Assembly: GCF_037975245.1 (NCBI RefSeq)
Contig: NC_092570.1
Coordinates: 8,557,001-8,621,000 of the forward strand
Direction: 5' to 3'
Source: Apostichopus japonicus
Taxonomy: Eukaryota; Echinodermata; Holothuroidea; Aspidochirotida; Stichopodidae
DNA length: 64,000 nucleotides
A program made the translations under genes and the position numbers. Shown here in pieces: positions 1-12,479 of this stretch (its first letter is position 1; the number at the start of each line of letters is the position of its first letter). Under the pieces are notes generated by a model that was not told the DNA's origin, searched no databases, and was given only the letters and a program-made list of their open reading frames with translations.

Positions 1-3000
1 AATGGATAGATCTACAAATTTGTTTCCACTGACAAAAACTCTAGACACAATCATTGGAGTACCTTAGCTTACAGAAAGTAAACAAATCTACCAATTTAGG
101 GCTCATACTTATACACAAAGAAAGAAAGAAAGCAAGAAGCAAGCATTGTAATTAGCTGTTAACTGATGATGAAGTCAAATGTCAAAAGTCAAACGATGGA
201 CGTTAATGCAGCACAGAATTAATTCTCATCACGGTTGTCTAGGAAATCAAAATCCATCTAAAAACAACAATTATTACATTGTCAGGCCATTATTAGTACC
301 TACAGTAGCTCTAAATGGCCATGAAGAAACTCACTGACAAAGGGAAAATTTCTTCTTTTGCTGATATTTGCAAAACAAAAAAGAAGGGGGATTGGGGGAG
401 GGCCAGTTCTCTAATACTTAACTCATTTTTGAAGGAGCTGAGCTACCTGTGCATTACCAGACCAGCAATCAGAATTGCAGGTACTAGGACTTGTGTTTAG
501 TTGAGTATATTGGTAACTAATACAGAATGTAGCACAGCTATAGGAGCTATTGACTACAAGCTTGTAGGGTCTATTTCTCCTGCTGTTTACAAACACTGTA
601 GAAATCATAGAAAGAACCCATAGCATCTTCATGCCCAAATAACAAAACTGCATTAGCCGTATCCATAAATGTGAGATATAAGAATAAATATTACATCACA
701 TCGAGAATCATTTGAAGAGAGCATTGTTAAGCTCAGCTCAACCTGGGATTTTTGCTTTAATAGTAAAGCTAGTTGTCCAACAACATTTTAAAATGTATTA
801 AATGAAAGCTATAACTGCGTGTTTTTTTAATACAGCAAAATAAACTCACCACAAGGCAGCTTTCCCTAATGCCATTTTAGTGGACTAAATTGTGAAAGGG
901 TATTGGAATATGATTTCTGACTCAGGGTAAGCTATATGTTTCACTTCAACAATACAATACAGTGTCTTACCAGCTGGAATGTAGCTGCTAACTCATTTCA
1001 AATTACAAGTTTATATATGGTTTGTGATTGAAAGTAACAACCTCCTCAACTACAGTATATTAGTGGCATGGATGACCAGAGACCGTATGCAAACAAGAAA
1101 ACCTGAAGACGGAATAATAATACTCTTGATGTTTGTATAGAGTATAGCTTCCCTGGATGATTCTCCATCCAGGACACTTCCTCAAGGTACAAGTATCCAT
1201 GACAGAGCCAATGAATACAAAATTTTATTCTCTGTGAGCGGGGGAAAATCTGAAGAAAAGTGATAAAATGAACCGTATCACCAACTAAATGCATTTACGC
1301 TGGTGACCAAGACTAGATATTCACTCAATGCTATCTGCAAATTTTTAATTTCCTGTTTTCATCCGTTAGACTATCGAAGAAGTAGATGGCTTAAAGGAAT
1401 ATACCTATCGCATGGTGACTTTGTTTAAACATCATTAAGGTTCTTGGTATCAATAACAGTCAACAAAGCCGTGAGGTTTCCATTTCCACAAATGTTTAAC
1501 TTTTGTATAAAATTGAAGGCTCACTTAGCAGTTAAAATTGTCAGTATCCTAGTGTTATTTAGCTGAGATAATCTTCTGGATCATAAACATTAACTAACAA
1601 TGCATACAAATTTTGATTCTTCTTTGGCAATGCATACATCTTTCTTCTTCTTTATATTCTTGTTTTTATTTAGTTTTTGTTCCACATAGTTTGTATTCTG
1701 TGCTAAAGACATCTGTCCAAAAAACAAAACAAATTATAAACTGAACTGAAATTGTAAAACAAGCATATAGCTCTACGAAACCTTTCCAACATGACTGTGT
1801 TCTTTTCTCTTCCTTTGCTCATAACCTTGAATTTTTTTTTATTATTTTTTTTAAACCTTCCAACTCACAATGCACCTTTAATACCTGTGCAATGTACTTG
1901 CTGATCCTACGCCATCACAGCAACAGAGTAATTTGTATGCATAGAGTGTATCTCTCACTCACTCTCGCTCCCCAGTTCAAAGACAGGAGGAGAGAAAGGA
2001 AGATAAAAGCCAGCTCTTCTTTAGTTTGCAGAGATGGGCATAATTGCCTTCTCACTCTGCACAGTTCCCAATGATTGAAGAAAACTACAACGAGCAGAGA
2101 CGGTGAATGAACGCATGGAAATCGTTATTAAAAAATAACAAGAGAAGAAGATGAAGAAGACGACGTCGATTCCTGCATCACGATCATCACAAGTTCTACG
2201 TAAGAAGACAATACTGTAGCCGATCCTATTCATTAATTCATCTATTGACAGAGAGAATGACAGTTTGAACAGTTTCTTTATCATTCACACTTTCTTTTCA
2301 TTCTAAGGAAATGAGGGAGAACGATATAAAACTGAGACGTTATGCCTAGTGGAGATTAACCATATTTACATCAAGTTCAGAATTTAACAACGCAAAATGT
2401 ACATCAGCAGCTAGAAGCTTCAACGGTGGAGGCTGAGTGTGTTTATCATTATGACACTTCACTAGCATTGATCAGTGAAGGCAAGTTCCAGAGGAAATGC
2501 GCTACATATTTACTCAAAAGAAATCATGAAATCTGAATTTTTCAGGTTTGGTGAAGAATGTATCAGACAACGAGGGATTAATTGTACAGTCATTATCATG
2601 GCGAATGACCCTAAGATGTCAAGATTTACTTTTTTGCCCTGAAGTACAGTATGCACTGATATAAATCTATGGACCATGATTATGTAAAAGAAATTATGTT
2701 TAATTAACCTTGAAGTTGGAGTGCAATGACAGCTAAGTAAATATTCCAAATGCATTACATTCCAGAGAGAAATATGTACGAACAAATTATGTTAGAAAAG
2801 GTAAAAGGGTTCCAAGAACATATGCCGTGATGAACATCACAGAACGAGCGCTCACTGTGTTTTATTGAGGCAGCAGTTACGAAGGATTTATCTGACGAAC
2901 ATAATTTAACTTCAAACAGGCATGTCTAGAAGATGGAATAAGGATGAAGAGATTGTTGGTTTCAACTACTGTAACTAGCAGTGTGGACGTTGACTTCTCA

Positions 3001-3557
3001 GTGAGTGTCACACCACACCCTAACTCTTAATCCTGGCAGAATAAACGGCCGAGTTAACTTCATAGCATCACCGTTTTAAATCCTGCGACTGCAATTGGTG
3101 GAGTTAAGAATTATGCCCTGCCTTAAATATGATATCTTAAAGGAAGTACATGATCAAAACCTTCTTCTTTGCTCTTTGGCTGTTTTTAATTACTTAAGGG
3201 TGCAGTTTTGCATGAGTAGAAAAACTGATCTACCAGTAAAAAAATTATTGAAGAAAGAAATGATTAAATGTCTATGAGCTATGGCTGCATTCCACATCGC
3301 TTAATATTTATGATGGATTTATGGTTTTATGAAGAGAACTGGAAATGTTTTCCTGGATAAATAAATACAAAATCATTGCACATTCTTTGTATCCTTCTGG
3401 CTAAATGGTACGAATCAGCTGGTATGTTTCCCTATGAGCAGCCTTAAGAAGACTATTTTCGTTTTATATTCATGGCCTTACAAGGCTGTACATATATATA
3501 TACAGTGAACCTGCACACAGAAGTATTTACACACTTCATGTTACACACTAAACAAAA
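1..3557. other. No gene recognised
   Basis: AT-rich sequence with short pyrimidine runs and a purine-rich stretch near 2140-2160. Open frames here are short and look like chance. No splice-consistent coding block was found by eye. Confidence 0.5.
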
Positions 3558-6240
3558 ACAAGAGCCCAAGGGCACTGTGGTTCCTTGCTTGGGGTATATG
3601 ACAATACACATAATATTATCAAGCAAGATTGGGCTGAAATAGTCCAAGTAATTGTGGTCATACATGTTCCCATAAAGTAACCAACACTATAGCCAACACT
3701 TTTGTGATCACAAAATGTGATCGGATTTTTTATCAAAAGGCACTTTTGAGATCTAAATATGGCGTCGAAAATGAAAGAAATATAAGAGACCTACAAGCGT
3801 GCCAACAGATATGATAACAATGGTGACCTCAGATGACATGACCTTTAAGTTTCAAAATGTTCCACCACACCATTCACAACTTGTCCCAAAATATCAACCA
3901 TGTCACACCTTGGCATTGAGATTTAATTGCATTAAATGTCAAAAAATTAACTTTGAACTTGTATGTAACTTCACACACAAAGGTCACCCGGAGGTCAACC
4001 AATTGACATTTTTGATCGGTGAGACCTAAATAGAGCATGACTGTAAAAATTCAAACATTTTTTCTTTGCCCATTTTCTCCCCCCATAATACTACTTTTTT
4101 AACATTAGCTGACCTTTGGTGACCTTGGATCACATAACCGTTAAGTTTGAAAATATTCCCCTATACCATTTGCAACTTGTCCAAAAAAATCAACCTTTTC
4201 ACACCTTGGCACTGGGAGTTATTGCATTAAATGTGTGAAAATTAACTTTGACCTCAAATAACTTCGCACACGAAGGTCAAATGGGGGTCAACCCATTGAC
4301 ATTTATGATCAGAAGTTACCTTTGACATCTGAAAATAGCATCGAAACTGTAAAAATCCCCAAAACACGGAAAGGTCACCAGAGGTCAAATTGAGGTCAAG
4401 GGTCACCCAGATGCGGGTCGACAATTGGATTACATTGAGGCAACTCCCAACCCTAACAGACATTTTGTTCTCAAGTTATTGCAAAAATACTAGTTTTTTA
4501 TCATTAATTGACCTTTGGTGACCTTGTATCACATAACCGTTAAGTTTGAAAATATTCCCCTATACCATTTGCAACTACTCCAAAAATATTAACCTTGTCA
4601 CACCTTGGAACTGGGAGTTATTGCATTAAATGTCTGAAAATTAACTTTGACCTCATATAACTTCGCACACGAAGGTCAAATGGGGGTCAACCCATTGACA
4701 TTTATGATCAGAAGTTACCTTTAACATCTGAAAATAGCATCAAAACTGTAAAAATCCACAAAACACTAAAAAGGTCACCAAAGGTCAAATTGAGGTCAAG
4801 GGTCACCCAGATGCGGGTCGACAATTGGATTACATTGAAGCAACTCCCAACCCTAACGGACAATTTGTTCTCAAGTTATCGCAAAAATACTAGTTTTTTA
4901 TCATTAATTGACCTTTGGTGACCTCGGATCACATGACCGTTAAGTTTGAAAATATTCCCCTATACCATTTGCAACTTGTTTCAAAATATCAACCGTGTAA
5001 CGCCTTGGCACTGGGAGTTATTACACTAAATGTCTGAAAATTAACTTTGACCTCATATAACTTAACATACAAAGGTCACCTTGGGTCAACTTATTGACAT
5101 TTTTGATTGATGAGACCTAAATTAGAGCATCAAACTATAAAAAATCAAACATTTTATTCTTTGCCCATTTTCTACCCCCAAAATACTAGTTTTTTGACAT
5201 TAATTGACCTTTGGTGACCTCGGATCACATGACCGTTAAGTTTGAAAATATTCCCCTATACCATTTGCAACTTCTCCAAAAATATCAACCATGTCACACC
5301 TTGGAACTGGGAGTTGTTGCATTAAATGTCTGAAAATTAACTTTGACCTCGTATAACTTCGCACACGAAGGTCACACGGGTGTCAACCAATTGACATTTT
5401 TGATCAGAAGGTACCTTTGATATCCAAATCTAGCATCAAAACCAAACATTTTCTTTTTTGCTCGTTTCCTCCCAAAATAAGCACATTTTTTCTAATGTGA
5501 CCTTTGACCTTTTGACCTTGGTTTCAGATGAAGTTTAATCTCCTGATTCCAAAAAACAAAACGAAAAGTCTGTACAACCATCCTAACTCCGACCGAAAAA
5601 CTTTGACCCCATATAACTTCGCACATTAAGGTCACACGGGGTCAACCCATTGACATATATGATTAGAAGGTACCTTTGACATCTGAAAATAGCATCAAAA
5701 CTGTAAAAATCCCCAATAACGCGTAAAGGTCACCAGAGGTCAAATTGAGGTCAAGGGTCACCCAGATGCGGGTCAACAATTGGATAACATTGAAGCAACT
5801 CCCAACCCTAACGGACATTTCGTTCTCAAGTTATCGCAAAAAAACTAGTTTTTTATCATTAATTGACCTTTGGTGACCTCGGATCACATGACCTTTAAGT
5901 TTGAAAATGTTCCCCTAACCAGTTAACAACTTTTCCCAAAATATCAATCTTGTCGCACATTGGCACTGGGAGTTATTGCAGTTTTAATATGTTCGGTTTT
6001 TGGACCATAACTGACCTTTGGTGACCTTTGTGGGCACCAAAAACAATAGGGCACACCTTCTCCATATGGCGGATCTATAGTCCAAGTTTGGCCTCAATCC
6101 AACTTTCCCTTATTGAGATAGAGCGTACCCAAGAAAGTGTCACAGATGCACACACAGACACACACACACACACGCACACACACACACACACACACACGCC
6201 AACCTGACTGCATAGGTTCCTTTTGCTAAAGCAAGGAACC
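3558..6240 (+). mobile_element. Hairpin-ended repeat element, family 1, uninterrupted copy
   Basis: Starts ACAAGAGCCCAAGGGCAC followed by GGTTCCTTGCTT and ends with a hairpin at 6215-6240 whose 3' arm is AAGCAAGGAACC, the inverse of the start. A CA-repeat (about 6141-6198) precedes the hairpin. The interior is a chain of about 400-bp units. There is no ORF longer than about 80 codons and no transposase motif. The whole arrangement recurs at 32975-36160 and its 3' end at 27554-27579. Confidence 0.65.
3800..6050 (+). repeat. Tandem ~400-bp units rich in AGGTCA/TGACCT half-sites
   Basis: The unit start TGACCTTTGGTGACCT recurs at 4110, 4509, 4909, 5205 and 5864, followed each time by near-identical sequence (GGATCACATRACC... 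TTTGAAAAT). Spacings are 399, 400, 296 and 659 bp, so one unit is shortened and one gap holds diverged material. Each full unit also holds AGGTCA, 5 nt, AGGTCA, 1 nt, GGGTCA (at 4382-4405, 4782-4805 and 5737-5760). Confidence 0.85.
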
Positions 6241-6604
6241 AATCAAGCGTATTTAAAATGAAAATAGTGTAATGTAAAATTTCTGTTCTTAAACTTCCTT
6301 TTGTAAAAACCAATCTTTTAAATTTATGTCAGTTTTCCCTTAATGCATTACCATACATAGTCATAGTATAAGCATAACAGTTCAATGCATTATATATATT
6401 TAAGCATTTAGGCTCTATGGATATTTCGAAGGTACTGTACTGTATTTCATGAAGGAGTTTCCTTAAAATTGAGTGTATGTATCCCAGGCTTAAAGTTCCT
6501 ACACATGACTGGGCACCAAGAATAGATTTGAAAGAATTCTACAAATCAGCATTTAGATGTTTGCCCGATGTATATTGCTTTATTGTCTGTGAGACTGTGA
6601 CTAT

Positions 6605-6626
6605 AACCAGAAAGCCAACAGGCTTA
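6605..6626 (+). repeat. Short 5'-end-like hairpin of repeat family 2
   Basis: AACCAGAAAGCCAACAGGCT plus TA, with AAGCC pairing to GGCTT. The same 22-mer with small changes occurs at 57378-57399 and 63855-63876. Confidence 0.65.
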
Positions 6627-7911
6627 CAGTATATATACTGTATGGTGAATTCCAGCGTGACTGATGGGACATTTGATAGAAAAGTTCAACAAAGAAAGTT
6701 ATATTGTTGAGAAGTGGGAGGGGGCAGAAGGCTATAAATTGCAACATTCACTTGGGCAACCCCCAGTTGGTCCATCATTGAAGAACTGTTCACATAAGTG
6801 TGTTCCTTTTTGATAGGGAGCACTTAGAGTAGCCCTGTGACTGATGAGACATTTGAGGACCACCATTTTTAGGTACGTTTAGTTAACTTGTAAGCGCTAT
6901 CTCAGAATGAAAAGAATGAGTTGGGTATATACCCCTCCTGGTAGCTACTTAATGTAGCTATATCAGAGCACCACCATTGAGAGAATATTGGCATTAACTA
7001 TTTCACACAGTTGCATTTCCCTTGTGACTGATGGGACAGAAGCTCTGTGACTGATGGGACGCTATCTCCTCCAAAATTATGGCAAATTTTGTTTTGCTCT
7101 AACTTCAGTTTGCATCCACATATGGTGCCAACTAGCATTAAACTTGGGTCATCTGGGCTCTAGCCACCCATAGTCATCACAGGTAGGGCCCACTCGAGTT
7201 GGCCCATGGGGGTGTGGGTCCCCCATTGGTTTGCCATATGAGCATCCCATAGAAGCAACTGGCATATGTAGAACAGACACAGGCCCATGGGAAAACCTGT
7301 TCCATTCCACACTTGCTGTCTCATATAGCCCCATATGACTGAGTCATGGGCATGTGATTTGTTGGGGCCTCACTGGGAAAGCTGTTTGGGCCCATATTTG
7401 GTGAGGTATGTTGCCCATGTATGGGACTCATGTCATCCCACTTCTGTGTATCAAGTACTGACAACTGGAAAAATGAAACACAATCCATATGCATTTGAAA
7501 CTTGCATTTTATTTATTAACAACAACAGAACGAGCTGAGCCTTGAAACATGCAAACATTGATAATGAACAGAATACTAATTATACAACATTGATGAAGTC
7601 ATTTAAGTCACATGAGCTTTTGACAATATGCTGAGCTTAACCCTGGGCAGCAAAAGTACTGAGATACTTTCAACTGTGGATTAGGGTCCAATCTGCCCAT
7701 CATATAGTGAAAGTCTAATACAATTTTTTTGAGCCATGTTCTCCATTTTCCCCAAAATACTAAAGTGATCAATATCCCATGAGGAAAGAGCCGAAACTAA
7801 TAGGCAAAGGGGCATACATATACTATAAAAAGGATCCACCTGGCCTTACCAATGATTGGATTGGACCTTACATCATTGAAGTTACAGCCTAGTGGTTCTG
7901 TGGGTACTAAT

Positions 7912-8122
7912 TCACTTGTGTGATGGGTACTCCTGTGGTGATACTGCCAACCAGGAGTGTGTTGTACAGTGCTTCAGGTTCTTTTTCCCCGATAGACCCA
8001 CCAGTTCCTTCAACTCGGCCTCATTGTTCTGTGATCCAAGAACATTGCATTCCTCAAATTTGGACAGAAGGGCCTGTATGCAGTGATCCAGCCCTCTCCA
8101 CAAACCTCTGTGCATGCCACTC
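7912..8122 (-). CDS. Small basic protein gene, exon 2 (terminal)
   Basis: 211-bp exon with acceptor CATCTTACAG, entering in phase 2 to match exon 1 across a 303-bp intron, then open to a TGA. Spliced length is 402 nt, or 133 residues. The segment includes SGMHRGLWRGLDHCIQALLS, KFEECNVLGSQNNEAELKEL and KHCTTHSWLAVSPQEY. It carries three Cys and several His but no zinc-finger spacing I recognise. The agreement of phase, open frame and splice sites is the evidence; the function is unknown. The family to which exon 1 seems to belong is normally longer, so this could be a shortened or partly decayed member. Confidence 0.5.
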
Positions 8123-8425
8123 CTGTAAGATGATAATAGTTGTTATGTCATTTCTTTTTAGGAAATTAGGTATGAATGGAACGACACTATTCTTGTACTA
8201 ATACTTTTAGGCATTGCAAACTGTCCAATATAGGCTGTACTATCTGAACCATATACTGTGACTGATGGGACAGTAAAATCCAAAGATCTGACATGTATAC
8301 CAATCTTGATTCAGGATAACCGTCACAGGTCAATGAACACTTCATCATGTCACCATCATGTCAGTGACACAAGCTGCTTTCAATAAACATGGTCTAACAA
8401 ATTAATTTGAAGAAATATACTGTAC

Positions 8426-8616
8426 CTGTATTCTGATTTGCGTTTTCGTTCACGTTCTCGGCGCTCTTGTTTCTGTTGTGAAGACATCTCCCGCTTCTTC
8501 TTGTGGGCCCACTGTTTGCGGTACGTTGATTGTGTTTTTTTGTATGCATCATATTTCCCCTCTGCTTTCAAACGTTCCCTCCTGTTTCGCTGTCTTTCAG
8601 CACTGGATTTCCCCAT
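8426..8616 (-). CDS. Small basic protein gene, exon 1
   Basis: 191-bp first coding exon from an ATG to donor GTACAG, ending in phase 2. It encodes 63 codons opening MGKSSAERQRNRRERLKAEG and continuing with Lys/Arg/Gln-rich helical sequence (YKKTQSTYRKQWAHKKKREM, then ERRERERKRKSEY). The 'xKSxAERQRxxRERLK' opening resembles the N-terminus of a set of uncharacterised proteins seen in fish and marine invertebrates; this is recollection of the family, not a search. The charge and helical pattern suggest a nucleic-acid-binding or nuclear segment. The exon joins in phase to 7912-8122. A copy of the local 15-base repeat lies 33 bp upstream of the start codon and another lies in the intron. Confidence 0.65.
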
Positions 8617-8831
8617 TTTGCATTATACCACACATGCAGCCTAATTCTGTGACTGATGGGACAGAAGTTTCAGGTTGTCTAGCACATAACCCTATACACA
8701 ATTGAAGTATCTCTGCTCATGCCAGATTAGGCCCTGAGTAGTACTAGATAGATATACCCCCAACAACAGCTGAAATCATTCTGTTGGCTTGTGACAAAAA
8801 CAAATGTTAAAAAACTGTGACTGATGGGACA

Positions 8832-11800
8832 TGTCCACACTCATTATTTCAAGAAATCACATAAAGACTTATATTCATATAGACACCTGTAACTTTGCAG
8901 AAGGTGAAAGGTCTCAAGGTGACTTCATACTCAGTACAAAGTTGGTCATTTCTGGAATCATGCCAACTATTAAAAGGGATATCTGAATTTTAGGACATTT
9001 TGCTAATTTTTCGTTCCCTGCAGCACTTGACAGTTAAATGCATGCTGCAGTGAGGAGAAACACGTTATAAGCCAGGTGAAACCTGTTTTGGGTAGTTTAA
9101 CTGTCATGTATATCAAATATCTCCCTCAAGTGACTGCAACCTAAAGTTGATTTTTAGTGAAAAATGCATCATTTCCATGGAATTCACCGTATGCTTGAGA
9201 CAGTGTGCACAGACAGTTCTAAACCTTAGCAAGTGTGAAGTTCATCCAAGGGTTCGTCTTCGGAACTGTCATGCTTGCAACTATCTCAGACCCTCAAATG
9301 ACCTTCGACCTCCACTGAAAACAATAGGATTCATAAGGGATACTGTAGAGAAAGCATTAAAACTACAACTACCACATAAATAGAAACAACCATTTATAAA
9401 AAGTTTTATTTCAAATTGTTCATAATTCAATGGACAAACAACTAAATGCAAGAGCAGACCTGCTTGTAAATTTGATCAGGGTAACCTTCCTTCTAAAATG
9501 TATATATACATATGGAATGAAGGGATACTGGCAGTTACCTGGAGCTTGGAGGTGGGTCATTGGGGGGGGGGGGAGGGGCAGTGTATCAAATCAAAGGTCC
9601 CCAATTTTTGTAGGGTTAGATAATTATGCATACATTTATGTTAATTGGAGGTGGACGAAGGAGGATCACCTAATTTGGAGGTCACCTGTTTTTGAGGGTC
9701 CCTTTCTATCTGGGGTCTCCTTTCCTCTGAGAGAGATGTCACCCATGATTAGGGAGATGTCATCTTTAATAGGATATTTCAAGTTGTTCACTATGTTACA
9801 TGTGTATAAGGAAAATAAATGTATTTAATCCTTTTTACCTAGAGATGCCGAAAGTTTTCAACATTTTTATTAAACAATCAACTCCAGCCATTGGGAAATT
9901 CCCTTAAGCCAGAAAACTTTTACAATATTAATTTCGAGCTCTCAGCACAATTCTACTTCAACCTTTGAGTTTGATCAATATCTCAGTAGCAATTGCACCA
10001 GCAATTTGGAACAGAAGTTTACATTCAACTTGGATGTCCATGTCTGATTTCAGTATTATCACAAAAAAAGACATAAAAAAAAAGGAAGGAACATAATATT
10101 ATTCAAAGTATTCATTGAGGCTTTTCAAATATGGGCAAATACTGGCAAAATTTCTACTAGATGAAATTTTTAATTTGATATAAAGTTACACACTACAGTT
10201 CTACAGAACATTCATTTGGGATTTATTTTCTTTCTTACTTTCTTTACAACAATATAACCAAAGAAAAATACAACATTCTACTGTAAAGAAAACAAAACTA
10301 TTTGCATAAAGGGGTTTATCTAATTGTTCTCACAGTAATAATGTATATTTAACATTACAAAAATAACCGTTCTTCTAGACACTTTGCATGATAGAGTCAG
10401 GAGGGCAAGGAGGCCCTGATGTACCTCATCAGGGCCCTCCTTGATTTTATCAAGGAAAATCATAATTTGTTGAAATAACCAAGGGCTTCACACAAGGTAG
10501 AATAGGAGTGGAGTTGCAGGATTGTTGTGGGCAAATAGGTGTACATAAGGAGCAACGGAACTATGATGCATTTACAGAAAACTTCTGCCAGGGAAGGGAA
10601 CACACTAACCACTTTTGTACAATGCTGTTTTGCATCTTTTCTTTAAAGTGATGAACTGTGGCCATATTCTGTTTTTCTGTTGCAGCTTTCAAGTCAGATA
10701 ACCACATAAAAACCCCAGGATTTCACTTTTGGCAGGTGAAGGAAATGTGTGATCGACACCAATCATGAATTTTATGATCTATAGAGTACTGTGTGATACA
10801 TTCATTGATTATCTCATGGCACAGTCTAATGTACTTACCACAGATGTTTTTTTTTTTTTTTCCTTCAAAGTTAAGTTTATGTTATTTCATCAATTTGCAA
10901 GTCCAATGACTGCCAGCATATTTACATATATGTATAGGTACTAATTGTAACTAAGTGAATCAACTACAACTAACCTGTACTCTACAGCAATGCCACCTGA
11001 TGTATGTTTCCTCAATTCAAGCACTTTAAGGTCAATTGGTTTTTTAAGTATTTGTTAATCACAGGCTATGGAACCAACCATCTTATTGTGTAGAAACAAT
11101 GATAGAAAGTACTGACATAGAGCTCTCAGTTTGAACAATGCAGCTTCCATGATTCACACACAAATTCCTATTAGTATGATTGACATAGACCATCAGCAAC
11201 AATGAACATTTTAGCTAAACTGACCGTACATTGCCAAACGACTTGCGCCCTCAGATCATGGGTTGACCACCATGAACAAAAAAACATTTCATGTTCTCTG
11301 TGAGTAGCAGTAATAGGAATTATCTCATTTTGAAACAATGTTAATCTTCATGTGCAACACTCTCTCATCTTGAAATTATCACAGTAAGTTTCAGCAACTT
11401 TCATTCCTTTGCTTTGAAAGAGAAATATTCCCAATAATATTGTCCTCATTTCTCAGTTTGGCATTAATCCAAACTGGATGAGATCATTTGTTGAATATCC
11501 ACCAAAATGAATACCGTCATATACTGAATACTGTGACTGACTGAGTACATAATCTTGAAAAATTTATGAAGTCTGGTATCCTGGTGGTCCGGACCAACAT
11601 TACAACAAGTTTTTCCAATGTACAACTAACGCCCACCCCCCTCACTCCCAACATATTAACTGTGAAATTTTTTAGTTATCAAATTTATTAATTAAAACAT
11701 ATACGAAATACAAAATTCGTCAGAAATGAAAATTAGTGCACCTGCTGGCAAGCTATTTTGACAAGAAAATGCCATTAACAACTCCTTAAAGCAGCCTCAC

Positions 11801-12479
11801 CTGAAGACCAAGAAGTGGCCAAAACGAGCCCAACATGCGATGAATTTTTGGGAGATTTTCAATTTTTTTCAGATTTTTTTAAATGTTTCACTTTTTAATC
11901 TTCTTTTTTTTTGGGTGCAAAATTTTAAAAAAATTGTTGTACATACATCTCAACTGAATAGGTGGTGTCAATTTGCATGTCCACATTTTTTTCTTCAAAT
12001 TAACACAAACTATCTAAGTTTACTCACCATGAATTCGTAAAGCATGAGGATATTTTTCACGTTTATGTGAGGAATATTGACATTTGAATCATCTATCCTA
12101 CCAATACATAGCTTCAATTATCTCGGGTAATTGGATTAAATTACAATCCCAATGTGCACATTTTGAGGAACGCTGAAATATAATTCTGTCTGCAAAAATT
12201 TGACCAAAACCCAGACACTAACTCTTGCTCGCCTCATGTTCTGCTGAAGATCTGTAACTTCAGACTATAATATAAACAACATCCTTTTCCCACTGGAGGA
12301 AGATATACTGGAGACAGTCAGACAGAAGCAAACATGCTCTTTTGACATTTTGCCACATTTTTGGATCAAACGAAAACTGAAACCGGAATTTATGACGCTC
12401 TTGTAACTTTGATTTGGTCCTAGTAACCTTTAACTTAGATGTTTCCCACGCTTAATGTTAATCACACCCACTCTGATTA
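8832..12479. other. No gene recognised
   Basis: Unremarkable AT-rich sequence, a G-run near 9562-9575, a T-run near 10848-10862 and the hairpin at 10407-10442. A 132-codon frame at 9430-9828 is unlike protein and not supported. Confidence 0.5.
10407..10442. other. Perfect-arm inverted repeat (hairpin or terminator-like)
   Basis: Left arm AAGGAGGCCCTGATG, 5-nt loop TACCT, right arm CATCAGGGCCCTCCTT; 15 pairs with one bulged base. GC-rich in an AT-rich setting. Not attached to a recognised element or gene. Confidence 0.75.

Larger units (their letters stand above)
6657..8831 (+). repeat. Seven dispersed copies of GTGACTGATGGGACA
   Basis: All on the plus strand, at 6657, 6837 (one mismatch), 7024, 7047 (last base differs), 8258, 8649 and 8817. 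Most are preceded by CT or TT. The flanks are otherwise unrelated and the spacing is irregular (180, 187, 23, 1211, 391, 168). They lie upstream of, within the intron of, and downstream of the small gene at 7912-8616. Confidence 0.9.

Noticed and set aside
6477-6710. 77-codon plus-strand frame containing SSVTDGT
   Set aside because: It overlaps the repeat 5' end at 6605 and one copy of the 15-mer; other 15-mer copies are in different frames, so a peptide role is unlikely.
9430-9828. 132-codon plus-strand frame
   Set aside because: Contains a G-run coding GGGGRG, no recognisable motif, and Trp-rich odd composition; likely chance.
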